DNA of 64,000 bases, taken from Apodemia mormo (taxonomy: Eukaryota; Arthropoda; Insecta; Lepidoptera; Riodinidae). The notes under the pieces are model-generated. The model was given only the letters and a program-made list of their open reading frames with translations. It made no database searches and was not told the origin of the DNA. Below are positions 42,191-52,790 of the stretch, one piece after another (position 1 is the first letter of the stretch; every line of letters starts with the position of its first letter). Made by a program: the position numbers and the translations under genes. Location of the stretch: NCBI GenBank assembly GCA_036924255.1, contig JAUPFN010000006.1:4131501-4195500 (forward strand), in the 5' to 3' direction.

Positions 42191-42330
42191 TACAGTTATT
42201 AACTAACCTAGGGTTAATTGGTGACTGTAACTTATCTATATATAAATACGTGGAAGTAAAGCAGCTTTGGGCCTCTTTTTTAACACAATTGCGCGAACGA
42301 TAGAGTAGTAAAAGCACACTTAAAAGTTTA

Positions 42331-42869
42331 TGTCGTAGAACACTGCAGAATCCTTATATTTCTAAATATATGCACTGCAAATACATGATACGAATAAAAA
42401 TAAAAATTACTCACACTAAATTCATGTGACATACCCATGAAGCTGTATTATATCTGGAGGCAGCACTTCTAATTCCTACTTGAAACCAAATTTTAAATAC
42501 TGCTGTCATCTTCTGAGGTCTAACTCTCTCTTTCTAACACAGCGGTATAAAAAGAGATGATGAGACCTCATAGACAGAGATATAAATATTTGATTCAATT
42601 GATTAATGCGAGTGTTAGCTCCACCTTTAGCTCATACTATAATAAAGCAAATGAACTATTATCAATATACTCAAATTGCAAAATCCACTGCAAAAATAAA
42701 ACTAGAGCATGGTTACTAACATTAAGTTATGGCCAAACTGAGAACTTGATGGCTTTTATTCGATAAACTATTACCTTCATAACACTTAATAAGCAAATTA
42801 TTCCTTTTTGTCTTTTTATTTTGTTGTTGTTGTGTTGTTATCTTGGGTTTTTTATATCAATGCATTCAC
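42331..42869. other. No gene; isolated P/hAT-like terminus at its end
   Basis: ATCTTGGGTTTTTTATATCAATG (42841-42863) is a right terminus of the 20233/33853 family; a left end was not found nearby. The 69-codon frame at 42557-42766 has no recognisable domain. Confidence 0.45.
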
Positions 42870-43240
42870 CGCAGTTTTTGAGACCTAAAATGTTGTTTCA
42901 GCTAAATAATCGCTAGGTTGAGAAATTTCGGAATAATGTCAAAAAACATTTTTTTCAAAGACCTTCTTCATTGATACATCCCAAATAAATTGCCCAAACG
43001 AGATCAGATTTTCAGGAAGTCTAAGTTTGGCGGAACCCAATCAAATGCTATCAACCACGTTTCGAGCGGTCAAGCCGTTCTAAATTCATGAGATGTTTAC
43101 ATACATACATTCATGGACATACTGTATGTATGTATGTGTGAGACACATACATACATGCAGTATGTGCCATGCCATACTGACGTTATTTTGAAAATAATCT
43201 AAAAAAATTCTTCGGACCCAGAAACATGGAGGTCTGGTGC
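42870..43240. repeat. Repeat family D copy
   Basis: TTTTGAGACCTAAAATGTTG, ATCGCTAGGTTGAGAAATTT, ACCACGTTTCGAGCGGTCAA and ACATACTGTATGTATGTATG with CATACTGACGTTATTTTGAA correspond to family D. Confidence 0.55.
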
Positions 43241-43321
43241 AAACTCGTTTTCCGGAAATCGGGTCACAATCAATAAACCTTCTACGCAGCGGAAAGTCAA
43301 ACTCGTAAGCTCGAAAAATAA

Positions 43322-43430
43322 AAGTCAAAGTCAAAATCAAAACATTTTTATTCAAATTATCATTTACAGGCACTTTTGAAGAGTCAACAGTTTTTGAGTT
43401 GCTACCGGATCTGACGCGGCCGCGCAATAA
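43322..43430 (-). repeat. LINE 3' tail (sense on -)
   Basis: AAAGTCAAAGTCAAAATCAA, CATTTTTATTCAAATTATC, CAGGCACTTTTGAAGAGTC and GCTACCGGATCTGACGCGGC are the standard lepidopteran LINE tail, with TTGAATAAAAATG on the sense strand as poly(A) signal and a (GTCAAA)n-type tail. Confidence 0.65.
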
Positions 43431-43439
43431 ATAAAAATC

Positions 43440-43685
43440 AAATAACTCTATAGAACGACGCACTTAAATATTCCACGACATAATAAAATGTACAACAAAA
43501 TAATGTCGTCATAATTTATCCAAGCTTTATTACCTGCAATAAGTAATTGTAGTTTTATTGTGGAAATTTTTCTCGTTAGTCCCTTTAGTGCATTTCCTTG
43601 ATAGAATCGACTTTTAAATCGACTCACGTATGCTATTACCGGTATTAATTCGATACAAGCTGGCTGGAACGTCTTAAGAGCAATA
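43440..43685. repeat. Repeat family E copy
   Basis: Diverged homologue of 40860-41125. Open frames on its minus strand are not conserved in the other copy. Confidence 0.6.
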
Positions 43686-43699
43686 AGAATGTATTTATT

Positions 43700-43855
43700 T
43701 ATAGCCGACATTTTTTATATCATAAGACATAAATCAAGCAGGTGGGTCTTCTGATGCAAAGAAGCAACCATCGCCTATAGACAACAAAGATGTGAATGGA
43801 GCGTTGCTATCCTTGTGAGTCTTAATGCCACAAGCACTGACGCTATTGAAATGAA
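43700..43855 (-). mobile_element. Retroposon A copy, short
   Basis: TTTATATCATAAGACATAAA, CAACCATCGCCTATAGACAA, AGCGTTGCTATCCTTGTGAG. It runs into a GAAATGAAATGAAAT tract. Confidence 0.7.
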
Positions 43856-44310
43856 ATGAAATGAAAATAAAAAAATATTTATTTGCAAGAATATGGGTGT
43901 CACAGGTTATTAAAAATAAATCAAATTACCAACATATTCTACCATGATATGGTGTGCAAAAATTTAAATTTCGGTCGATTTATTTATAACTAGCTGTGCC
44001 CGCGACTTCGTTCGCGTGGAAAAAATTCTAAAATAAAAACCCGCACAGTTCCCGTTCCCGTGGGATTTCCGGGATAAGACCTATCCTATGTCCTTTCTTG
44101 GGTCTCAAACTATATTTGTACCAAATTTTATACAAATCGGTTCACTGGTTTGGCCGTGAAAGCGTAACAGACAGACAGACAGACAGAGTTACTTTCGCAT
44201 TTATAATATTATAGTATGGACTAGTATGGATATGGATTACTACCGGATCGGAACGCGGCCACACACTGTGAGGATCCGGCGGAAGAAACTCAGTGGACTT
44301 TTTTTTATTT
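43856..44310 (-). repeat. LINE 3' tail interrupted by a Helitron
   Basis: GAAATGAAATGAAAATAAAA, TATTTATTTGCAAGAATATG and TGATATGGTGTGCAAAAATT match 7237-7345. After the Helitron, ATTACTACCGGATCGGAACG and GAGGATCCGGCGGAAGAAAC match 7407-7465. Confidence 0.65.
43989..44220 (-). mobile_element. Helitron-like H1 inside a LINE tail
   Basis: ACTAGCTGTGCCCGCGACTT to TATAATATTATAGTATGGA on the plus strand. The uninterrupted homologue at 7230-7490 shows it is an insertion (or a template switch). Confidence 0.75.
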
Positions 44311-44482
44311 CATGTATTACAATTATTTATGTATTACAATATTTACAAGTATTATTTCACAACAAAAAGCCATTTTTCCAATTTACAAAATATCATGCTC
44401 TATCCAAATTTTTACAATTTACAAAGATATTTTACAATTTACAAAATTATGTTGTGGCAGTACAACCATTAGATTAATTCTT

Positions 44483-44745
44483 AATGTCATATGCATAAGT
44501 TTACCGGCTACCTTACTCTTCAAAACGGAACACGACAGTTACAAGCACAGAGTGGGTAAGACAGTGGTACCAGAAACGGCATAACGATGGTACTAAACAC
44601 CCGAGTGAGACCTTGCTCTACCACCTCTAGAAACTCACCTAGTAGTCACGATGGTAGTGACTTTCGGCGGCACAGTCATCTTTTATGACCTGCCTGGCAA
44701 AATAGCAGTAGGTCTTTTTTCAAAGAAGCCCAGACCAACATAAGA
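44483..44745 (-). mobile_element. Retroposon A copy, degenerate
   Basis: ATATGCATAAGTTTACCGGC, TACCTTACTCTTCAAAACGG, AGTAGTCACGATGGTAGTGA and TTTTATGACCTGCCTGGCAA. Confidence 0.75.
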
Positions 44746-44870
44746 GGAAATATCTTATAATATGATAAGCCTTATTATATGCCATAAGCCTTATGAAATA
44801 ATACAATAACATAAATGTACTTTAATATATTCATACGAGAATGACCGTATTTAAGAAAGAATTTAAGAAG

Positions 44871-45265
<395 letters not shown>

Positions 45266-45370
45266 ATTATTATATAATGGTAAGAAGTAGTATAGTAAGA
45301 AACCCTGTGTCATAGTTTTTCTTCAATAACTTTTCAGGCACCAGACTCTCACAAAGTTGGAATATGTTTA

Positions 45371-45518
45371 AAAATGTTATAAACTAGTTTAAATAAAATA
45401 ACCTAGTCCAGTGCATTTTACAACCTTTAAGCTATAGCTTTGTAAAAATGTTATAAACTAGTTTAAATAAAATAACCTAGTCCAGTGCATTTTACAAACT
45501 TTAAGCTATAGCTTTGTA
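45371..45518. repeat. 74-bp tandem duplication
   Basis: AAAATGTTATAAACTAGTTT ... AGCTATAGCTTTGT occurs twice in direct tandem (45371 and 45445) with about one mismatch. Confidence 0.95.
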
Positions 45519-45794
45519 TTTTTCTACTGTTGGTTGACCTCATTTTATCCCAAAAAAAATCCAATCTATTACTGAAAGACATTGAAAAATGTTTCAATTT
45601 GCAGAATTACAACACGTTTAGGTGACACTTGAAAATCGATTCTTATTAACGATACCGAGTAATTGATTCGATGCAAGCTGGCTGGAAAATTATTAATATT
45701 TTAATACTAATCAAAATATTTCATTGTATACAATTAAATAAGCACTTATTATCTTCTAATAAATTAATTGCTTGTGATATGGGTGTTAAAAATA

Positions 45795-45998
45795 ATCTAT
45801 AATATTATAAATGAGAAATTTCGGATGTTTGGATAGATGTTTGTTACTAAATCATGCCAAAAATGTTGAGCGGATTTTAATGAAATTTGGCACACAGGTA
45901 GATGATGATCTGGAATAGCATATAGGCTACTTTTTATCCCGGAAAAATTAGGTGATTCCGCGGGATTCACCAAAAACTTTTATGATGCAGCGAGCTAA
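45795..45998 (+). mobile_element. Helitron-like H2 copy, 3' end decayed
   Basis: CTATAATATTATAAATGAG, GGATGTTTGGATAGATGTTT, GAAATTTGGCACACAGGTAG and TTATGATGCAGCGAGCTA match 6588-6829. Confidence 0.65.
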
Positions 45999-46129
45999 TT
46001 GTCTTTCATAAAACTTTCATCTCCTATTTTAGCTCCTTAGCGGTTAATTTAAAAAGTATTCTTTGTTTGACCTCAGATTCTACACTATCTCTAAGCCAAA
46101 TTTCTCTTATTAAATCCAGGTGAGACGTT

Positions 46130-46495
46130 GGGGAATTTTACCACCAAGTTTTGCAAGCAGATGGCTATCCATATAAAAAGAGACAACCATCGCCTACAGA
46201 CACCAAAGATGTTAATAGTGTGTTGATATCTTGTGGTGAGGTCTAATGCCACATGCATAAGTTTACCGGCTACCTTACCCTCCAAACTGGAACACGACAG
46301 TGACTAACACTGACGCTATTGCGGAAGGACTGGGTAAGGCGGTAGCACCAGACCCGGGCGAGACAATACAGAACTCTAACACCTAGTAGCCACCATGGTA
46401 GTGACTCGCATAGCCCATCGGTCACCTTTTACGACCTGACTGGCAGAACGGCAGTTGGTCTATTCTTCAAAGGAGCCCGGAACCAACACGAGGAA
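46130..46495 (-). mobile_element. Retroposon A copy
   Basis: CAACCATCGCCTACAGACAC, ACCGGCTACCTTACCCTCCA, AGACCCGGGCGAGACAATAC and CGGCAGTTGGTCTATTCTTC. With the next entry it makes an inverted pair. Confidence 0.85.
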
Positions 46496-46534
46496 AGATA
46501 TATAGATGGTTCATTAAATGTAGACTTAAATCCT

Positions 46535-46842
46535 TTTTTCCCCTATTGGTGCAGGCTCCTTTCAAGAATAAACCAACTACTATTTTGCCAGGCAGATCGT
46601 AAAAGGCAACCGATTGGCTACATGTGTCACTACCATCGTGACTACTAGGTGGTAGACTTCCATAACATCTTGTCCAGGTGTTTGGTCCCACCGCCTTACG
46701 CCTTAGGGTGATCGGTAGACTTATGCACATGGCATTGCCATCCCGCCACACAGATAGCAACGCGTCATTAACATCTTTGGTGTATATAGGTTTCTCTCTC
46801 CAGGAGAGCCATGTTCTTGTTTGTTATCTAATGATATATAAA
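46535..46842 (+). mobile_element. Retroposon A copy
   Basis: AACCAACTACTATTTTGCCA, TCACTACCATCGTGACTACT and TTAACATCTTTGGTGTATAT to GTTATCTAATGATATATAAA. It is opposite to the copy at 46130. Confidence 0.75.
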
Positions 46843-47039
46843 AATATATATACCAGTTTTTACTACGAAAATATATATTGTTCTAATAGATTTCGACAAA
46901 AACTCAATAGAGCTACGGTATGATGAATAAATTCAATATTTTATACCTAGCTATATTTTCTAACTGACCAGTGCAGCTTTGTCCGCAAGTATGAATAAAT
47001 TTTAGGGGTATCCCCGAAAATCGAATTTGTAGCAGTCAG

Positions 47040-47530
47040 GAGTCTGGTTAGACGTTAGGTTCTCTCTGCCTTTAGAATGCCTAGAATTATTATCATCCAC
47101 ACTTTTCACATAAACTCTTATCTCTGTCGGGGTTTGCATCTGAAGTCTGTCGATTGCACGATAATCATAATTTATTGAATCCTAATGAAACAAGACGTCT
47201 ATTGACGTTCGGTACACTCTGGCCACAGAATGCCTAGAATTATTATTATCCACACTTATCACATAAACTCTAGTCTCTGTCGGGCTTTGCACCTCAAGCC
47301 CATTGATGTTACATTCATGACAAATGGCTTAATCCTGGTGAACTGGGACGTCTATCGACGTTTTGTTTACTCTGCTTTCAGAAAGTCTAGTATTACTATC
47401 ATTTAATTTCTTTAAACTCATCACACAAACTCACGTCTCTGTCGAGGTTGACACCTGAAGCCCATTGATTTTACAATCTTGATCGGTAACCTTTAGACAA
47501 ACAGGACGATCGATATTTTTGCTCATACCT
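47040..47530 (-). repeat. 153-bp tandem trimer derived from tRNA SINE S1
   Basis: AGAATGCCTAGAATTATTAT begins at 47074 and 47227, with a diverged third start at 47380: an exact 153-bp period. Each unit contains, on the minus strand, CATCAATGGGCTT..G(C/A)AAAGCCCGACAGAGA, which resembles the box B region of S1 (GATGGGGCCCGGGTTTGATCCCCGACGGGGA). A SINE thus appears to have been amplified in tandem. Confidence 0.75.
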
Positions 47531-47887
47531 GTACAACGAATATATCTGAAAGGTTACAAAGAATAACCTATAGCTACTTCACATAACTGAAATCCAATTA
47601 CATTTAAAATCTAATATCTCAAAGGAGTTTCCCAGTCCTAGTCAAGTTGATGCATGAAATGATTTTGGAGACCTACTTAAATGTGATAGCCGATACTTCC
47701 TAAATATAGATGCATTAGGAAATTAGTTCTCCCGTTTGCACTAAGGAATGAGTGAATCTTTGGTATATAGCAGAACGTGCTGGAAGGAATATCAAAATGA
47801 ATAATTGCATAATAGTAAATATTCCTCACTATTTTCACAATGTTGATTAATCCGGGAAGAATATGCTATATGCTACCATCATTTTGC

Positions 47888-47928
47888 CGGGCGATTCTTA
47901 AAGGGAGGTACCGTTTAAGAATCGCCCG
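47888..47928. repeat. Perfect 15-bp hairpin, 11-nt loop
   Basis: CGGGCGATTCTTAAA (47888-47902) and TTTAAGAATCGCCCG (47914-47928). Confidence 0.75.
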
Positions 47929-47994
47929 ATCACCAACAAGAAAAAATAAGGATTTGTGGAATGTTTGTAATTAATTAAATTACCTTAGTTCTTT

Positions 47995-48300
47995 CTTGCT
48001 ATATAATTTTTTATATTTTTATGATAATAAACAAGCAGACAGTTCTCCTGATGGAAAGACGTAAACATGGCTTATAAATAACAAAATGGTTAATGGTGCG
48101 TTGATATCCGTGTGGCAGGGTCCGAATGCCACATTCATAAGTTTACCGGCTACCTACCTTTCAAACCGGAACACAACGGTGAAAAGCACTGGTAACCTTG
48201 CCGCAGGAATAGGTAAGTCGGTGGTACCAAACCCGGTTGTGATATTGCAAAAATATTTCACTTAGTTTTAGTAATAGTCATCTCTCGCCTTTTCCAAGAT
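47995..48300 (-). mobile_element. Retroposon A copy
   Basis: TATTTTTATGATAATAAACA, CATTCATAAGTTTACCGGCT and GTAAGTCGGTGGTACCAAAC. Confidence 0.75.
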
Positions 48301-48639
48301 ATTTAACAGTAAGATTAGCAGTAACTTTTTCTTTTTCTTTTTATTTATTTCTGGCTTAATTTGCTAAATAATTGGGAAAGTGACTAATTTTAAAAATGTT
48401 AATTTGGCAAGAAACTACATTTATAGACATTTTATGCATATTTTTAAAACTAGCTTCGTATTTCGTGCCAAAATGCGCGAAGGTGTCACAGCGATAGTCT
48501 ATGACGTATTAAGTAACAGGTAACTGTCAAAGTTTTATTTCCAGTTTATTTGTTTTTTTACGTTATTTGCTAACAAGATAAAATTAAAAATTTCGAAAAC
48601 CCCCGACACGTCCTCAGATCGCCATTCTGCTACATATGC
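48301..48639. other. No recognisable gene
   Basis: AT-rich sequence. Nothing was recognised. Confidence 0.45.
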
Positions 48640-50240
48640 ATCATTTTAAGAGCAAAACGTCAAAGGGCCTAATGATCTTCGAAAGATCTTGCAGCATCAG
48701 ATTAAGCTACCACGGTTCCTTACTCAATAAGTTTGAGTTGTATTATGGCCAAACTCCCATGGCCTGGAGTTCCACTATGTAACCCTGGAAATTAATTTGA
48801 TTCAGAATGTATGTAAAAATATAACAAATGAGACCACACTCAATGGGCTTATTTTCTTTAGTGTAGAAGTTCCATGGCCACTTTCTAGTTCCATTATCAA
48901 ACCCTGCAAATCTCTAAGCAATAAAGGCGAACTATATCAGCCCAATCTCCGATGACCGCCTTCCAGTTCCATCATTATTATATCTTAAAAAACACCCGGC
49001 ACCTAAGTGTTTGCCAAGATAAACTAAATTAGCCCACATTTGATGGATTTATCTAGATTAGCGTAGAAGTTCTCATGGACTTCTTTCGGCTTTATTATTA
49101 CTGGACACTGGAAAACATCCTGCTCCAAATACTTTTGAATAAATTTACTCCATTTTATTCCAAAGTTCCCATGACCTTCATCATCAGCTCTTTTATAAGA
49201 CGCCGGATATCGTCTAGCACCAGGATTAAAACAGAACAAAGGATCCCAAACTCGATAGGTTTATCTTGTTTACTTTAGAAGTTCCCATGACTAACTTCCG
49301 GTATTCTATCATCAGATACTGGAATTCGTCCAGCACTAAATTGTTTGCCAAAACAAAACGAATGACTCCCCACTTGATGGGTTAACCTGATTTAGCTGAG
49401 GAGTTTTCGGGCACATCTTCTAGCTCTAACATCAGACACTGGAAGCCATTCTGCTCCAAAATCCTTATAGTAACAAATTAAACGACACCAAAGTCGATGG
49501 TGTCTTCTATTTTATCCCAAAGTTCCCATAACGTACACCCAGCTCTATCATGAGACTCTGGAAATTGTCTAGCACTAGACTGTTTGTCCAAACAGAACAA
49601 ATGAGCCTAAATTCGATTAGTTTATTTTATTTAGTTTAGGAGTTCTCGTGGTCACTTTTCAGTTCCATCATCAGATCCTGAAAATCATCCAGCATTAAGG
49701 TGTTTGCCAATACAAGACAATTAAGTACTAATTCAAAAAGATTACCTCGTTTAGTTTAGGAGTTCATTGTAGTTTCATTTTGAAGCTGGACTCTTGAAGT
49801 TTCAATGTCACTTTTTCGGTTCAATCTTCAGAGCCTTATCATTATGAGAAAGAACTTACTATAACAAATGAAATGACTCCAAACCACTATATTAGGAATT
49901 TCTATCTGTGAGTTACGACACACGGCTCCGTCTTCAGATCTTTGACATCATATATAATGGAAATTACACGTCATCGAAAATCCATTGGGTCCGACCTTGA
50001 TCATCTTATCCTTCTCTACATTCTACGAGTGAGTTTCGGTAGCACTTTTTCAGCTCCATCTTCAGATCCTCGTCAATATGAACACTGATCAAACTTAGTA
50101 CTTTTAGCAACAAAACCAATGAGTCCAAACAAAGTTATCTTATTAAAACTCTGCGTCAGAGAGTTCCAGTCTCCATGTTCAGGCTACATCATGAGCTTTG
50201 TTGGATGTTACCGCAGTATTGCATTGTCGTTGAGCTTTGA
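48640..50240. repeat. Diverged ~120-bp tandem array
   Basis: A module of GAAGTTCCCATG-ACC..CTTCCAGCTCCATCATCAGA, CACTGGAAATC-TCCAGCACTA, GTGTTTGCCAAAACAAAACAAATGA and CCAAACTCGATGGGTTTA recurs roughly every 98-123 bp. Module starts are near 48862, 49062, 49160, 49272, 49395, 49510, 49632 and 49752, with weaker ones outside. Divergence is high, so it is old. No frame stays open across units. The class is unknown. Confidence 0.75.
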
Positions 50241-50469
50241 CAAGCCTGCCAAGTTTTTGAACAAACTATATCAGAAATTCGTTAAAAAGTTGCTTGCAAT
50301 ATTTAGAAAGCCTGCTATTTACATACAAAATTGCCAGTTAAATAGATGCTGATAATCTTCGAATGAGGATCTCAAAGTATCACGTCAAGGTTACCATGTG
50401 ATTGCAATATCAATAAAATAATAGCATAAAAAATTTAGTATTGATAAAGCCATTACAAGTTGTTTAATT

Positions 50470-50705
50470 CCTTTCATCAATTAGAAAAGAGCTGGTGATC
50501 TTGAAACGGCTGAACAGATTCTATTGAAACATAGTTAAGAACCATCTCGCAAAATAGGGCTTTTAAATAAAAAAGCCGCAACCAAATCGGACCATTCTCC
50601 AGGGCGCTACGATGCCACGGAAGACACACAGATACACACATACACAGTTACACAGATACACACCTGAAACTTATAACACCCCTCGTTTTTATCGGGGGTT
50701 AAAAA
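50470..50705 (+). repeat. Dispersed repeat ending ACCCCTCGTTTTTATCGGGGGTT
   Basis: CTTGAAACGGCTGAACAGAT, AACCAAATCGGACCATTCTC, CGCTACGATGCCACGGAAGA, a (CACAGATA)n tract and a terminal hairpin ACCCCTCG/CGGGGGT make up a layout common in moth genomes. Only one copy is in this window. Confidence 0.45.
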
Positions 50706-50777
50706 TGAGTTTTAAATTATATATCATAAGGTGAGTCGCCCTTCAGTGGACAAATACATCATTAAAAACTCCGAACT

Positions 50778-50927
50778 ATTAATTATTTGTGTATGTTCCA
50801 AACAAGAAAAAATTTTCGAAATTAGTCATTAAAACTTTCACTTTTCAGCGGTATTAATTATTTGTATATGTTCCAAATAAGAAAAAAAATTCGAAATTAG
50901 TCATTAAAACTTTCACTTTTCAGCGGT
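50778..50927. repeat. 75-bp tandem duplication
   Basis: ATTAATTATTTGT(G/A)TATGTTCC ... ACTTTCACTTTTCAGCGGT starts at 50778 and 50853, with a few mismatches. Confidence 0.95.
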
Positions 50928-51589
50928 TTTATCAATAAATAATTCTGATACATTTTTACAAAGGCATGGCGTATTGCGATCTGATTATATTGTTTCAAAC
51001 AACATGGCTAATGACCGGTATTTTGTATTCAGTCTTTAAATAATATATGTAACATGTTTTTAGAATCGTATTTCTGTACTTAATTACCATAATATTCGGT
51101 GATTTTTTTATTAGATACTGTAATCATCCCTTTTTCATACATTCAATTAATTCAGTGAACTCAATAATTCTTCCAGTGATTTAGTTCCATGGCATCTACT
51201 CTTGTTACTTACAGAAGGACATTGCAGCGTTCAGCGTGTTACATTTGCATTTTAGATTTAATGTCGTTTAGTGAAGATATGCATTGGATATCATTTGCAT
51301 TCCACTTGCAATCTTTTCTATATCCGTATTATTAAGATCCAATATCTTAATTGGATATTTAAATAACTTTACCCCAGTTTCTTTGCAGTATAGATGGCGA
51401 ACTGAATATCATTAGATCTTTTAATTCACCACGATTCGCTGGGCTACTGTTTGAATTCAGGAGTGGAAACCAGCGTTGCCATATTTTTGTCAACGTGTAA
51501 CGTCAAACTTTTAATTCTTGCAATAACTAGGTAGGTACTCTAACCGAATAGCTATTCGTGCTCATCATGCAAAGTCTCTCTTGAAACAT
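50928..51589. other. No recognisable gene
   Basis: AT-rich sequence with no repeat recognised. Confidence 0.45.
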
Positions 51590-51718
51590 TGTACACAGAC
51601 AACAAAGATGTTAATGGTGCGCTCCTATCGGCGTGGTGGGACGATATCCGATCGTATCGATGATAGTGCAATGTTTCCATTAGGATAACCATATGCTTGT
51701 TGCTATCTTATGATATAA
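51590..51718 (+). mobile_element. Retroposon A copy, internally deleted
   Basis: ACAACAAAGATGTTAATGGT and TGTTGCTATCTTATGATATA bracket non-matching sequence. The order of the first block is antisense to the second, so this may be a rearranged copy. Confidence 0.5.
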
Positions 51719-52439
51719 TGATATGTTATAAAATAAAAATAAAAAATACTCAGAGAGTTCGAGCTCTTAGAAAAGTATAACAAACAATTGCATGTTAACA
51801 GTCTATCAAATCACAGTAACTGTAATATTATAATATATTTAGTATGAAAGTCATAAACTATTGCTAGTATTCAAGAAGTTATTAGGCGAATAACCATTGT
51901 TATACATGCTGTAATAGACATGACGCCGACTTGTGGTTCCATAATAAACTTTAGCTTAAAATTTAATTAGTAACCGCTCCTCGAACAACGCTTCAATGTT
52001 CAGAAATTTCATGGAAATAGTTACAATTAGCAATGCCCTATAATTTCTACGTGTTTCTAGAGTTTTAATTAAAATTTAGTGGCTGAATCGGTGAACAAAA
52101 ATAGTAGTTTTAAACATAAATTAGTGTTTAATTAATGCAAAAAGTTGTATGAAAATAGCAATTACCGTAAATATACCACATAAAAGTCTGCCTGCAAATA
52201 ATGTATCATTGTTGTTAACGTATGAGAAAAAGTTGAAATAAGATAAATTTATGTGTCTGAACTTCTAAATTAGTAATATAATGGGAAAATGTTTGCTTTT
52301 TATAATATGTCGTGGCCTGATCACTTCATGATGTGGCCGACCATTACGTGAAATGGTTTTATTTCACGATAAGTCCAGCTTAAACTGACTTTACGATTTA
52401 CCCATTCGCCTGTTGCCAATGCCGATATAGGAACTATTC
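51719..52439. other. No recognisable gene
   Basis: AT-rich, apparently single-copy sequence. Confidence 0.45.
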
Positions 52440-52790
52440 AGAGGAGATGCCAGATACTTCGCATGTCTTCGACGTCAAGCGTGAGACTTTTCAGGAGTCT
52501 AAGTAGCGCGTTGAGACATCGTATACTCAGCTTGCTGTTGACGCCGTGCCTCTTTCGTATTCCGCAAATCGTTGAGACGCCAGAAACTCGGCATATCGTT
52601 GAAGACGAGCTTGGGTCAGTTTTGGAGTTTCACCAGCTCGTGTAGATTTCAGATACTCAGCGTGAGGTTGACGCCAATCTTTCGCCACTTCTTGTTTATC
52701 CGCAGCTCTATGTGCCGCTTCACGCACCGCCTACTAAAGAATTCGCAACTCAGATTGTTGCGACATTTTATTACGTCTAGCTATTTTCAT
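52440..52790 (-). pseudogene. Degenerate Arg/Glu-rich repeat-protein fragment
   Basis: On the minus strand, after two stops, comes AVREAAHRAADKQEVAKDWR then AEYLKSTRAGETPKLTQARL. After a frameshift near 52535, RRQQQAEYTMSQRAT*TPEK follows. The spacing AEY....R..(E)TP...TQARL repeats about every 28 residues. Arrays of this kind (R, Q, ETP...R) occur at the N-terminus of some insect Helitron/helicase-like transposon proteins. That link is from memory and uncertain. Confidence 0.35.

Larger units (their letters stand above)
41697..42330 (-). mobile_element. Composite of ribozyme-like retroelement repeats
   Basis: 41697-41775 is an R-type terminus (TCGTCAGCACTTGATGAAAC, TATACTGTTTCAC). 41830-42090 repeats AATTATGGTATTTAATTTGC at both sides in opposite orientation (41801, 42075) around a core shared with 31374-31600. 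42100-42330 is another repeat, with TTTCCGCAAAGTAACGCC and its own CTGAGGA/GAAA motif. No open frame is recognised. Confidence 0.5.
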
